DNA of 64,000 nt. Origin: Ruegeria sp. YS9. Its GTDB lineage: Bacteria > Pseudomonadota > Alphaproteobacteria > Rhodobacterales > Rhodobacteraceae. The DNA lies in assembly GCF_024628725.1 (NCBI RefSeq), contig NZ_CP102410.1:1-64000 (forward strand), read 5' to 3'. Position numbers and translations under genes: made by a program. The notes beneath the pieces are model-generated. The model was not told the origin of the DNA. It worked only from the letters and a program-made list of their open reading frames with translations, and did no database searches. Shown here one piece after another: positions 44,279 through 53,162 of this stretch (positions are counted from its first letter, which is position 1; every line of letters begins with the position of its first letter).

Positions 44279-45118
44279 ATGACAATACAGGCAGTTCTCA
44301 TCGTATTGACCGCAGCCGTGTTGCACGCGCTCTGGAATGCGGTTGTCAAAGGCGCGCCCGACAAAGCGGTTGTTTTGGGGTTGGTGGCGCTTGGCCACGC
44401 CGTGCCTGCGCTGATTGCGTTGCCTTTTATCGGCTTGCCGGTTTGGGCGGCGCTTCCCTTCATCATCGGCTCGACCCTGATCCACTGGGGGTACTATTGG
44501 TTTCTCAACACCGCGTACAAGCATGGGGATCTGTCGGTGGTGTACCCGATCTCACGCGGGATGACGCCAATCCTGGTCACGGTGGGTGCCATTCTTTTCG
44601 CGGGTGAGTTTCTGCCGCCGATCGCGTGGGTCGGTATCGTCTGCATTTCGGCTGGGATTGGGTGCCTGTCCCTGGCCGGGCTGGGCCGAAACACAAGCTG
44701 GGTCGCCGTGGCGGCGGCGTTTGGCACGGGTCTGATGATAGCGTCCTATTCGATTGTGGATGGTATTGGTATCCGGCTGTCCGGGAACGTACTGGGATAC
44801 ATTGCGGCATTGTTCGTTGCCGAAATACTTGTTGCCGGGTTTATCTTTGCGACCAGATGGCAGCGTTTCGTCGCACTGCCCAGGCGTTATGTCTGGGCGG
44901 GTCTGACAGGCGGCGTCATCTCTGGCCTGGCGTATGGGCTGGTGCTGTATGCCAAGACCATTGCGCCCTTGGGCGTGGTATCCGCGCTTAGGGAAAGTTC
45001 GGTTATCTTTGCGTCGCTTATTGGTGTGATGTGGTTCGGCGAGGGGCCAAAGTCCAACAGGCTTCTTGCAGCGATCATTGTCGCGATCGGGATAGGACTG
45101 CTTGCGATGACACGTTGA
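44279..45118 (+). CDS. EamA/DMT-family transporter
   Basis: This 279 aa membrane protein has about ten hydrophobic helices in two similar halves, with VVYPISRGMTPILV and GVVSALRESSVIFASLIGV at the ends of each half, the EamA (drug/metabolite) pattern. Substrates of this family are usually amino acids, purines or other small metabolites and direction is often outward. It stands between the decayed oxidoreductase and the phosphonate genes; partners are not clear. Confidence 0.85.
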   Translation: MTIQAVLIVLTAAVLHALWNAVVKGAPDKAVVLGLVALGHAVPALIALPFIGLPVWAALPFIIGSTLIHWGYYWFLNTAYKHGDLSVVYPISRGMTPILVTVGAILFAGEFLPPIAWVGIVCISAGIGCLSLAGLGRNTSWVAVAAAFGTGLMIASYSIVDGIGIRLSGNVLGYIAALFVAEILVAGFIFATRWQRFVALPRRYVWAGLTGGVISGLAYGLVLYAKTIAPLGVVSALRESSVIFASLIGVMWFGEGPKSNRLLAAIIVAIGIGLLAMTR

Positions 45119-45291
45119 GCGTTTTGCGCCACCGCAAGAAAGTCTGAAGAATTCAGCGCCTTTTACATGCCCTGATGTTCTGTTGATCGTTCTGATCCAG
45201 TTCCGCAATGATCTACCGGGACGGGCGGTTTCCATCTATAAGTAATGCTTATGACATCGAAGATATAATCGATTTTTATTGGCGTTTTTAT

Positions 45292-45328
45292 CTGTCAAAC
45301 TGCTGTCAAACAATCGGTGCACAATAAT
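45292..45328 (+). promoter_or_regulatory. Pho box and -10 element before the phosphonate transporter
   Basis: CTGTCAA (45292-45298) and CTGTCAA (45303-45309) are direct repeats with an 11-bp period and a 4-nt spacer, the PhoB site layout. A -10-like CAATAAT follows about 12 nt later (45322-45328), the spacing seen when the Pho box replaces the -35 element. The start codon is 59 nt further on. Phosphate-starvation control is therefore likely. Confidence 0.8.
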
Positions 45329-45387
45329 CGAGTTCGAACGCCGCGCAAGAATGGCGAAAACAACATAATTACCAACAGAGGATCACA

Positions 45388-46407
45388 ATGAAACACAAAT
45401 CATCATTTCTCGCAGCTCTGACTATAGGTGCGCTAACGGCAACGGTTGCGGCATCGGAAACGGAATTGACAGTTTATACCGCAGTCGAGGCGGAAGACTT
45501 GGCGCGGTACGCCGAGACGTTCAATCAAAGCCACCCTGATATCAAGATCAATTGGGTTCGCGACTCGACCGGGATCATTACGGCGAAATTGTTGGCAGAG
45601 CGTGATAATCCTCAGGCAGACGTTGTTTGGGGCCTGGCCGCCACGTCGCTGCTGCTGCTGAAGTCAGAAGGTATGTTGGAACCTTATGCGCCGGCCGGTG
45701 TGGAAAAGCTGGACAAAAAATTTGTTGATGGCGACAACCCCCCTGCCTGGGTCGGCATGGACGCCTGGGTTGCTGCCGTCTGCTACAATACAGTCGAGGC
45801 AGAGAAAGCCGGGCTGACCCCGCCGACATCCTGGAAGGATCTCACCGACCCGATGTACAAAGATCAGGTGATCATGCCCAATCCGAATTCATCGGGCACC
45901 GGGTTCCTTGACGTGTCCAGCTGGTTGCAGATGTTCGGTGAAGAAGGTGGTTGGGAATACATGGATGCGCTGCACGAGAACATCGCGCGGTACACCCATT
46001 CAGGTTCAAAACCCTGCAAACTGGCCGCGGCAGGCGAAATCCCGATTGGCATCTCCTTCGCGTTCCGCGGAGCAAAATCCAAAGCCGACGGCGCGCCGCT
46101 TGAGATCATCGTGCCTTCTGAGGGCGTGGGCTGGGACATGGAAGCCACCGCAATTGTCGCCGGTACCGCAAATCTGGAGGCTGCGCAGAAGCTGGTGGAC
46201 TTCACCGTCACCAAAGAGGCCAACGAGATGTACAACACCGGCTATGCCGTCGTGGCCTATCCGGGCGTTGCGAAACCGGTTGAGCACTTCCCAGACGGTC
46301 TTCTGGATGCAATGATCGAAAATGATTTTGAGTTTGCCGCCAACAATCGCGCGGCAATCCTGAAGGAATGGCAGGCTCGCTATGACGGAAAGTCGGAAGC
46401 GAAGTAA
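45388..46407 (+). CDS. 2-Aminoethylphosphonate ABC transporter, substrate-binding protein
   Basis: This 339 aa exported protein (signal peptide MKHKSSFLAALTIGALTATVAA) has the family 1 iron/phosphonate-like binding fold (LTVYTAVEAEDLARYAETFN, NPNSSGTGFLDVSSWLQMFG). It matches the putative 2-aminoethylphosphonate binding proteins (PhnS2/AepX type) of marine bacteria. It is preceded by a Pho box and followed by a stem-loop, then by the ATPase and permease genes. Confidence 0.88.
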   Translation: MKHKSSFLAALTIGALTATVAASETELTVYTAVEAEDLARYAETFNQSHPDIKINWVRDSTGIITAKLLAERDNPQADVVWGLAATSLLLLKSEGMLEPYAPAGVEKLDKKFVDGDNPPAWVGMDAWVAAVCYNTVEAEKAGLTPPTSWKDLTDPMYKDQVIMPNPNSSGTGFLDVSSWLQMFGEEGGWEYMDALHENIARYTHSGSKPCKLAAAGEIPIGISFAFRGAKSKADGAPLEIIVPSEGVGWDMEATAIVAGTANLEAAQKLVDFTVTKEANEMYNTGYAVVAYPGVAKPVEHFPDGLLDAMIENDFEFAANNRAAILKEWQARYDGKSEAK

Positions 46408-46415
46408 CCCCTTTG

Positions 46416-46443
46416 GCAGGAGAGGCTTTCGTGCCTCTCCTGC
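46416..46443 (+). other. Perfect 11-bp stem-loop after the binding-protein gene
   Basis: GCAGGAGAGGC (46416-46426) and GCCTCTCCTGC (46433-46443) pair fully with a 6-nt loop TTTCGT. No T-tract follows. Such hairpins after binding-protein genes stabilise the upstream mRNA and help give more binding protein than permease. Confidence 0.65.
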
Positions 46444-46524
46444 GCACCAGTCTCTTGTTCCCCTACAAACAACTTACTCACCCGGATTCAACCGGCCAGG
46501 ATCGGCCGTGCCCGAGGTGCAGAT

Positions 46525-47655
46525 GTGAGGACCTCTCCCGTGCTTCAGAAAACACCACCCGGTGAACTGTATCTCAGCATCCAGAATTTGTGGAAAGCGT
46601 TCGGAAGCTTTCTGGCGCTCAAGGACATCTCTTTGGAAATCAATGAAGGGGAATTTGTCTGTTTTCTCGGCCCGTCCGGGTGCGGCAAGACCACTCTTTT
46701 GCGGGCGATTGCCGGATTGGATTTGCAGACAAAGGGTACGGTCATGCAGGATGGCAAGGACGTATCCAATCTGCCCCCGTCCGAGAGGGATTTCGGGATC
46801 GTGTTTCAGTCCTACGCTCTGTTCCCGAACCTGACGATTGAAAAGAACATCGCCTTTGGCCTTGAAAACACCGGCCGCAGCAAATCGGATATCGCTGTTC
46901 GGGTAAACGAACTCTTGAACCTGGTTGGTCTGCCGGATCAGGGCAAGAAATATCCGGCGCAATTGTCAGGTGGGCAGCAGCAACGGATTGCACTGGCGCG
47001 TGCCATAGCAACCAACCCCGGACTTTTGCTGCTGGACGAACCCCTGTCGGCGCTGGACGCCAAAGTGCGCGTTCATCTGCGGCATGAGATCAAGGAGTTG
47101 CAGCGCAAGCTGGGTGTGACCACCGTAATGGTGACCCACGATCAGGAAGAAGCGCTGGCCATGGCAGACCGGATCGTGGTCATGAATCACGGGGTAATCG
47201 AACAGGTGGGGCCTCCTACCGAAATCTACCGGGAACCGGCCAACCTGTTCGTTGCCGATTTTATCGGTGAAATGAACCAGATCCGGTCGCAGGTCACGAA
47301 AGGCGGACGATTGAGCGTCGGGGAAAAGACCTTTGCCTGCCTCAGTCACAAGTTCAACGATGGAACCCCGATCATCGCGGCCATTCGACCCGAAGACATC
47401 ATCCCTCATGAAGCTGGTTACCTCGACACGGGCGGCAATCGGAACTGCATAGAGGTGACGCTTGATGAGATGGAGTTCCTGGGTTCGTTCTGGCGCTGCC
47501 GATTGCACAACGAGAGGTTCGGATCATCGGAACTGATCGCGGATTTCTCGATCAACGCCGTGCGTCGTCTGGAACTGGAAGAAGGGCGCAGCATGGTGAT
47601 TGAGCTCCCCGAGAACCGCCTTATGGCGTTTGACGTGCCGGAGGCTGAGGCATGA
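46525..47655 (+). CDS. 2-Aminoethylphosphonate ABC transporter, ATP-binding protein
   Basis: This 376 aa ATPase has Walker A GPSGCGKTT, signature LSGGQQQRIALARA, Walker B LLLLDEPLSALD and a C-terminal TOBE-like regulatory domain. The start appears to be GTG 46525 after a weak ribosome site, in a 117-nt gap containing the stem-loop. It overlaps the permease gene by 4 nt (ATGA). It is of the PhnT2/AepV type by context. Confidence 0.9.
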   Translation: MRTSPVLQKTPPGELYLSIQNLWKAFGSFLALKDISLEINEGEFVCFLGPSGCGKTTLLRAIAGLDLQTKGTVMQDGKDVSNLPPSERDFGIVFQSYALFPNLTIEKNIAFGLENTGRSKSDIAVRVNELLNLVGLPDQGKKYPAQLSGGQQQRIALARAIATNPGLLLLDEPLSALDAKVRVHLRHEIKELQRKLGVTTVMVTHDQEEALAMADRIVVMNHGVIEQVGPPTEIYREPANLFVADFIGEMNQIRSQVTKGGRLSVGEKTFACLSHKFNDGTPIIAAIRPEDIIPHEAGYLDTGGNRNCIEVTLDEMEFLGSFWRCRLHNERFGSSELIADFSINAVRRLELEEGRSMVIELPENRLMAFDVPEAEA

Positions 47656-49673
47656 GCTCGGTTTCTACCAATCAGGACAGCCTGCCTGTCGGGCCGGACA
47701 TCAAGCCCAAGCTCAGCCGTGATGATATCCTGATGCGCGGCAGCATGATGGTAATCGCGCTGTATCTGGTCGTGACACTGGCGTTGCCGCTTTACACGAT
47801 GCTGTCCAAGTCGTTTTCGACCTATCGGATAGAGCTGTCCCAGTACGAGTTTCAGGTAAGTGACGACGCGGGCGTCTTTGATGGAACGATCCTGTCGGCT
47901 GACGAGTTGAACAGGCAATTGGGGGTCTTTTCCGACACTGATCTGGTGACCGGTTCCGACGGGCGTTTGCCTGTGACCGGACTCTTCCCCGATTTCAGCT
48001 TTCGCAGCCCGGTCATGTACAAGATCCGCAACACGACGGATACCGGGCGCTTTCTTGTCGGGTCGACTTTGAATGAAGGCACCGATTGGGTCGAGCTTGA
48101 TTCCAACACGTTCCGCCGGGTGCAATTGCGGCCGGTCCAGTCGCGAGGGCTGGACAATTTCATCAACTACTTCTCGACACCGGCACTGTTCAATTCGATC
48201 AAGAACTCGCTTTGGATCTCGGTTGTCAGCACCATCGTGACGGTGACACTGGCGTTTTGGTTCGCCTATGCGCTGAACCGAAGCTGCATGCGGTTCAAAG
48301 GTGTTTTTCGCCTCATTGCGATGGCACCGATCCTGGTTCCGTCGCTCTTGCCGGGCATCGCGTTGGTCTACCTGTTCGGCAATCAGGGCATGATCAAGGA
48401 GTTGCTGTTTGGTGCCAGTATATACGGCCCCATCGGCATCGTGATCGGATCGGTTTTCTTTACCTTTCCGCACGCATTCCTGATCATATCGACCGCCCTC
48501 GCGATATCTGACGCGCGCCTGTATGAAGCTGCGGCCAGCTTGCGGTCGACGCCATGGCGGACCTTCTGGACCGTAACGATACCCGGGGCCCGCTATGGCC
48601 TGATCTCGGCGGCCTTTGTCGTGTTCAATCTGGTGATCACCGACTTCGGACTGCCAAAGGTCATTGGCGGTCAATTCAACGTGCTTGCCGTGGATATCTA
48701 CAAACAGGTGATCGGCCAGCAGAACTTTGAAATGGGCGCCGTGGTATCCGTGGTTCTGGTCATCCCGGCCATTCTGGCTTTTGCCATCGATCGAATGGTT
48801 CAGTCCAAGCAGGTTGCGCTGCTTTCGGCGCGTTCCGTGCCATATCAGGCGACGCCAAACCCGAAAGCTGACCGCATATTCCTGATCTATTGCAGCCTGA
48901 TCGGCCTGTTCATCGTTGGTCTTCTGGCAGTGTGTCAGTTTGCGGCGCTGATCAAGTTCTGGCCCTACGACCTGAGTCTGAGCCTCAAGAACTATCAGTT
49001 CAACAGAATGGACGGCGGCGGCTGGGGGTCGTATTTCAACTCGATCAGACTGGCGTTGCTGACGGCAGTCATCGGCACGACCGTCGTGTTCTTCGGGGCC
49101 TATCTGGTGGAAAAATCGAACGGGTTCAGAACCGGCCGGTCGATTTTCCAGATGTTCGCGATGCTGCCCATGGCGATCCCGGGCATGGTATTGGGGCTGT
49201 CCTACATCTTCTTCTTCAACAACCCGTCCAATCCGCTGAACGGGATTTACGGCACGATGGCGATTTTGGTGATTTGCACTGTGACGCATTTCTACACCGT
49301 ATCGCACCTGACGGCCGTCACCGCGCTCAAGCAAATGGACAGGGAATTTGAGTCGGTGTCTGCCTCGCTCAAACAACCGACGATGAAGCTGTTTGCACGG
49401 GTAACGGTTCCGGTTTGCCTGCCAGCGGTGTTGGACATCTCGATCTATCTGTTCGTCAACGCGATGACGACCGTGTCGGCAGTGGTGTTTCTTTATTCTC
49501 CCAAAACGACGCTGGCCTCTATCGCGGTGCTGAACATGGATGATGCCGGGGATATAGCACCGGCGGCAGCAATGGGTATGATGATCTTTTACACCAACGC
49601 TGCTGCCCGGATCGTTCACCTGATTGCTTCAAAAGGCATTCTCAAGCGCACTCAGGCTTGGCGAAGCAGGTAG
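47652..49673 (+). CDS. 2-Aminoethylphosphonate ABC transporter, fused double permease
   Basis: This 673 aa protein joins two binding-protein-dependent permease domains, each of about six helices. A large extracytoplasmic insertion of roughly 130 residues follows the first helix. Coupling loops are visible in both halves (LYEAAASLRSTPWRTFWTVT and EFESVSASLKQPTMKLFARV). Fusions of this kind are known for the PhnU2/AepW-type transporter. It ends the transporter operon at a strong terminator. Confidence 0.9.
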   Translation: MSSVSTNQDSLPVGPDIKPKLSRDDILMRGSMMVIALYLVVTLALPLYTMLSKSFSTYRIELSQYEFQVSDDAGVFDGTILSADELNRQLGVFSDTDLVTGSDGRLPVTGLFPDFSFRSPVMYKIRNTTDTGRFLVGSTLNEGTDWVELDSNTFRRVQLRPVQSRGLDNFINYFSTPALFNSIKNSLWISVVSTIVTVTLAFWFAYALNRSCMRFKGVFRLIAMAPILVPSLLPGIALVYLFGNQGMIKELLFGASIYGPIGIVIGSVFFTFPHAFLIISTALAISDARLYEAAASLRSTPWRTFWTVTIPGARYGLISAAFVVFNLVITDFGLPKVIGGQFNVLAVDIYKQVIGQQNFEMGAVVSVVLVIPAILAFAIDRMVQSKQVALLSARSVPYQATPNPKADRIFLIYCSLIGLFIVGLLAVCQFAALIKFWPYDLSLSLKNYQFNRMDGGGWGSYFNSIRLALLTAVIGTTVVFFGAYLVEKSNGFRTGRSIFQMFAMLPMAIPGMVLGLSYIFFFNNPSNPLNGIYGTMAILVICTVTHFYTVSHLTAVTALKQMDREFESVSASLKQPTMKLFARVTVPVCLPAVLDISIYLFVNAMTTVSAVVFLYSPKTTLASIAVLNMDDAGDIAPAAAMGMMIFYTNAAARIVHLIASKGILKRTQAWRSR

Positions 49674-49686
49674 CCAAAGGAACCCT

Positions 49687-49723
49687 GCCCCCGCCGGTCA
49701 GGTATCGGCGGGGGGGCTTTTTT
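49687..49723 (+). terminator. Strong terminator between convergent permease and LysR genes
   Basis: GCCCCCGCCG (49687-49696) pairs with CGGCGGGGGGGC (49706-49717) and is followed by TTTTTT (49718-49723). It overlaps the 3' end of the LysR gene, whose stop is at 49698, and would end the transporter transcript. Confidence 0.88.
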
Positions 49724-50588
49724 CTTCCAGCGCGCGCTGGGCGAAGTCCATGAAGGCTCGGATGATCTTTACGTTGCGCCGTTGCGAAAGCGAAATCATG
49801 CTTTCACCCATTTGCAACTTCACGCCTTTCAGCTTGATTTGCCGCAACCGATCATCATGCCCATACTCTGCTTCAGAGACAAATCCGATGCCTGCGCCCG
49901 AGGCCACAAGCTCGCGAACGGCCTCGCGCCCTTCCGCAACGATTGCAGGATTCAACGCGATACCGCGCCTTTCGGCTTCTTCTTCCAGTTTCTGACGTGT
50001 TTTTGACCCGTGCTCTCTGAAAACCAGCGGCAGATCGGCCAGTTCTCCCAAAGAAAGCGAAGGTTTGGATGCCAAAAGCATGCCTTGCGCAGCGAAGGCC
50101 ACGATTTCAGTGGACCCCAGATTCAACACATCCATATCCTTGCCAGGGGACAGGCTGCCGACAACGCCGATCTCTGCATTGTACGACCGAAGTTCTTCCA
50201 GAATTTCTTCGGTGTTTCCGGATCGAACGGTGATCGTGATTTTTGGGTATTTCTTTTGAAACGACCCCAGGAAAGACGTCATGTGATGCGCTGAATCGGC
50301 GATGATCCGCAATTCTCCGTCGATCACGGCCTTGGTTTCCGAGAGGTAGTCCTCGATCTGATCTTCGATCTCGAAATACTGTTTTGTGAACCGGTAAAGC
50401 TGTTCCCCTTCAGGGGTGAGGTTCACGCGTTTTCGTTCGCGCTGAAACAACAGCAGGTCGTGTTCCTGTTCCAGCTTTCGAACCTGTTCGGAAATCGCCG
50501 GCTGCGTCAGAAAAAGTGCCTCGGCCGCGCGGGAAAACCCGCCATGTCTGGCCACGTAATGAAAGGCTTTGAGCTGGCTGTGCCGCAT
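49698..50588 (-). CDS. LysR-family regulator of the phosphonate genes
   Basis: This 296 aa regulator has the LysR HTH (HSQLKAFHYVARHGGFSRAA, VRKLEQEHDLLLFQRERKRV) and a periplasmic-binding-like sensor domain. ATG 50588 is chosen; the adjacent GTG 50591 is possible. It is divergent from phnW with 120 bp between, so it most likely activates phnWAY in response to a phosphonate intermediate. LysR regulators beside phnWAY are common in marine Alphaproteobacteria. Confidence 0.88.
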   Translation of the reverse strand: MRHSQLKAFHYVARHGGFSRAAEALFLTQPAISEQVRKLEQEHDLLLFQRERKRVNLTPEGEQLYRFTKQYFEIEDQIEDYLSETKAVIDGELRIIADSAHHMTSFLGSFQKKYPKITITVRSGNTEEILEELRSYNAEIGVVGSLSPGKDMDVLNLGSTEIVAFAAQGMLLASKPSLSLGELADLPLVFREHGSKTRQKLEEEAERRGIALNPAIVAEGREAVRELVASGAGIGFVSEAEYGHDDRLRQIKLKGVKLQMGESMISLSQRRNVKIIRAFMDFAQRALEEKSPPADT

Positions 50589-50708
50589 CACCGGTCCCCA
50601 ATGATTTGTGCATAGGCTGCACTTATAATTAGATTGATATTTGCAATTTCACATATAGCAACCGTTGCTGCAATGGTGTTTGTGAAAACGCTGTTCTGGA
50701 GCCCGGTA
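50589..50708. promoter_or_regulatory. Divergent promoter region of LysR and phnW
   Basis: This AT-rich 120 bp contains an interrupted dyad TTGC...GCAA (50640-50665 area) and a TATAATTAGATTGATA stretch consistent with a LysR site (T-N11-A). No CTGTCA-type Pho repeat is visible, unlike the transporter promoter. Confidence 0.4.
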
Positions 50709-51896
50709 ATGACGCCTTCCCATCCAAAAATCGAGCAACCGCGCCTCGGCGAACCATACCTTTTGACACCCGGCCCTTTGACAACGTCCTACGCCGTGAA
50801 AGAGGCCATGCTGAAGGACTGGGGAAGCTGGGACGACGACTTTCGCGCCATGACAAGAGAGCTGCGGTCAAGCCTGCTGGACCTGCTTGGTGACGGCGCC
50901 GACGCGTTCGATTGCGTGCCAATGCAAGGCAGCGGATCGTTCTCGGTCGAAGCAATGCTGGCATCCTTCATCCCACCGGTAGGAAAGGCGCTGGTACTGG
51001 CCAACGGCGCCTATGGGCAGCGTTCTGCGCAGACGCTACAGTATCTGGGGCGGGACCATATCGTGCTGGACAAGGGCGATTACCTGCCGCCACGGGGCGA
51101 CGAGGTTGCGCGCATTCTCGCGGATGACCCGGCCATCACGCATGTTGTTGCCATTCACTGCGAAACCAGCTCGGGTATCTTGAACCCTGTCGAGGAAATA
51201 TCCCAAGCCACATATGCAGCCGGACGCAAGCTGTTGATCGACTCGATGTCTGCCTTTGGCGCGATCGAACTCAGGCCCTCGGATATTCGATATGAAGCCA
51301 TGGTGTCTTCGGCCAACAAGTGCATCGAGGGCGTTCCCGGCTTTGGCTTCATTGTGGCGCGCAAGAGCGAGCTGGAAGCCGCAAAGGGCAACAGTCATTC
51401 CCTGTCTCTGGATGTGCACGCCCAGTGGGCGCACATGAACAAGACCGGTCAGTGGCGCTTTACCCCGCCGACGCACGTGGTCGCGGCCTTCATCGAAGCG
51501 CTTCGGGCGCATGCCGCTGAAGGCGGTGTTGCCGGCCGCGGCGCACGGTACACCCGCAACCGGGACGTCATGGTTTCGGGCATGCGCGAACTGGGTTTCG
51601 AAACGCTGCTGGACAATCGTTGGCTCAGCCCGATCATCGTCACGTTCTTCTGCCCCGCCGATGAGAGGTTCGTATTCGATCAGTTCTACAATCTGATGAA
51701 GGACAAAGGGTTCATCATCTACCCGGGCAAGCTGACCGTCGTCGACAGTTTCCGCGTCGGATGTATCGGTCAGATGGATGAAGACGTCATGCGTAAGGTT
51801 GTGAACGCAGCAAAGGAGTCCCTGGAAGAAATGGGCGTGACAAGCGCCGCTCCTCCTCTTCGGGCACTGGAAGAACGCGCCAAGCTGGCCGCTTAA
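50709..51896 (+). CDS. phnW: 2-Aminoethylphosphonate:pyruvate transaminase
   Basis: This 395 aa PLP enzyme converts 2-aminoethylphosphonate and pyruvate to phosphonoacetaldehyde and alanine. The family start (LLTPGPLTTSYAVKEAML), GSGSFSVEA and the PLP lysine in SSANKCIEGVPGFGF are visible. ATG 50709 follows GGAG; the longer frame to 50634 is intergenic. It heads the phnW-phnA-phnY operon. Confidence 0.95.
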   Translation: MTPSHPKIEQPRLGEPYLLTPGPLTTSYAVKEAMLKDWGSWDDDFRAMTRELRSSLLDLLGDGADAFDCVPMQGSGSFSVEAMLASFIPPVGKALVLANGAYGQRSAQTLQYLGRDHIVLDKGDYLPPRGDEVARILADDPAITHVVAIHCETSSGILNPVEEISQATYAAGRKLLIDSMSAFGAIELRPSDIRYEAMVSSANKCIEGVPGFGFIVARKSELEAAKGNSHSLSLDVHAQWAHMNKTGQWRFTPPTHVVAAFIEALRAHAAEGGVAGRGARYTRNRDVMVSGMRELGFETLLDNRWLSPIIVTFFCPADERFVFDQFYNLMKDKGFIIYPGKLTVVDSFRVGCIGQMDEDVMRKVVNAAKESLEEMGVTSAAPPLRALEERAKLAA

Positions 51897-51914
51897 ACAT
51901 CAAGGAAAATACAG

Positions 51915-53159
51915 ATGACCATTCAAACCCCTGTCGAAGCAAATGAGCGCGTCTATCCGACGCCGAAGGTGCCCGCCATAGCCATCTGCCTTGATGGATG
52001 CGAGCCGGAATACCTCGATGTCGCGATTGCGAAAGGGCTGATGCCCAACCTCAAGCGGATCCGGGAAGAGGGCACGGACCGGCTGGCACATTCCGTTATC
52101 CCCTCGTTCACCAACCCCAACAATCTTTCGATTGCCACCGGGCGTCCGCCAATCGTGCATGGAATCTGCGGCAACTACCTCATCGACCCGGACAGTGGTG
52201 AAGAGGTGATGATGAATGATGTCCGTTTCCTGCGTGCGCCGACCATTTTTTCCCAGTTCTACGACGCGGGTTTCCGTGTGGCGATGGTGACCGCCAAGGA
52301 CAAGCTGCGCGCGCTGCTGGGTGCCGGGCTGAAATTTGACGAAGGCAGGGCGGTTGCCTTTTCTTCCGAACGGTCGGGCGAAACGACGCTGGCGGAACAC
52401 GGCATCGACAACGCCAGCAAATGGCTGGGCATGGACGTCCCCGAGGTTTACTCGGCAGAGCTTTCCGAATTTGTCTTTGCCGCTGGCGTCAAGCTGCTGA
52501 AAGAGTTCAAGCCCGACGTGATGTATTTGTCGACCACCGACTATATTCAGCACAAGTTTGCACCCGATCAAAAAGGCGCGCTGGATTTCTATGCCATGTT
52601 TGACCGGTATCTGGGCGAACTGGATGAACTGGGTGCGGCCATCGTGGTGACGGCGGATCACGGCATGAAGCCCAAGCATCTGGCGGATGGATCCCCCTCG
52701 GTGGTGTACGTGCAGGACCTGATGGACGAATGGCTGGGCAAGGATGCGGCGCGGGTCATCCTTCCGATTACCGATCCATACGTCGTGCATCATGGCGCGT
52801 TGGGTTCCTTCGCAACCGCCTATTTGCCTGATGGAGCAGACCGGGACGACATCATCGGCAAGCTCAAGGCGACCAACGGCATTACGCATGTGCTGACCAA
52901 GGCCGAAGCGATCGAGCAATTCGAATTGCCGGGCGACCGCATTGGCGACATCGTGATGGTTTCCGGCGAAAACATCTGCATCGGCACGTCCGAGCATCGC
53001 CATGATCTGGCAGCGCTCAAAGAACCGTTGCGCAGCCATGGCGGTTTGACCGAACAGGAAGTTCCCTTCATCGTGAACCGCGTCATCGACCTGCCGAACC
53101 AACCGGTGCTGCGCAATTTCGATGCCTTCTTTTACGCAACAACAGCGGCGGCACAGTAA
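51915..53159 (+). CDS. phnA: Phosphonoacetate hydrolase
   Basis: This 414 aa alkaline-phosphatase superfamily enzyme cleaves phosphonoacetate to acetate and phosphate using zinc. The nucleophile threonine is in SFTNPNN, with metal ligands in AICLDGCEP, TTDYIQHKF and VVTADHGMKPKH. It begins 18 nt after phnW and ends 3 nt before phnY. Confidence 0.94.
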   Translation: MTIQTPVEANERVYPTPKVPAIAICLDGCEPEYLDVAIAKGLMPNLKRIREEGTDRLAHSVIPSFTNPNNLSIATGRPPIVHGICGNYLIDPDSGEEVMMNDVRFLRAPTIFSQFYDAGFRVAMVTAKDKLRALLGAGLKFDEGRAVAFSSERSGETTLAEHGIDNASKWLGMDVPEVYSAELSEFVFAAGVKLLKEFKPDVMYLSTTDYIQHKFAPDQKGALDFYAMFDRYLGELDELGAAIVVTADHGMKPKHLADGSPSVVYVQDLMDEWLGKDAARVILPITDPYVVHHGALGSFATAYLPDGADRDDIIGKLKATNGITHVLTKAEAIEQFELPGDRIGDIVMVSGENICIGTSEHRHDLAALKEPLRSHGGLTEQEVPFIVNRVIDLPNQPVLRNFDAFFYATTAAAQ

Positions 53160-53162
53160 GCT

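Noticed and set aside
47418..49619. 733-codon minus-strand frame opposite the fused permease
   Set aside because: The plus strand encodes a clear transporter; the antisense product is a charged, histidine-rich shadow.
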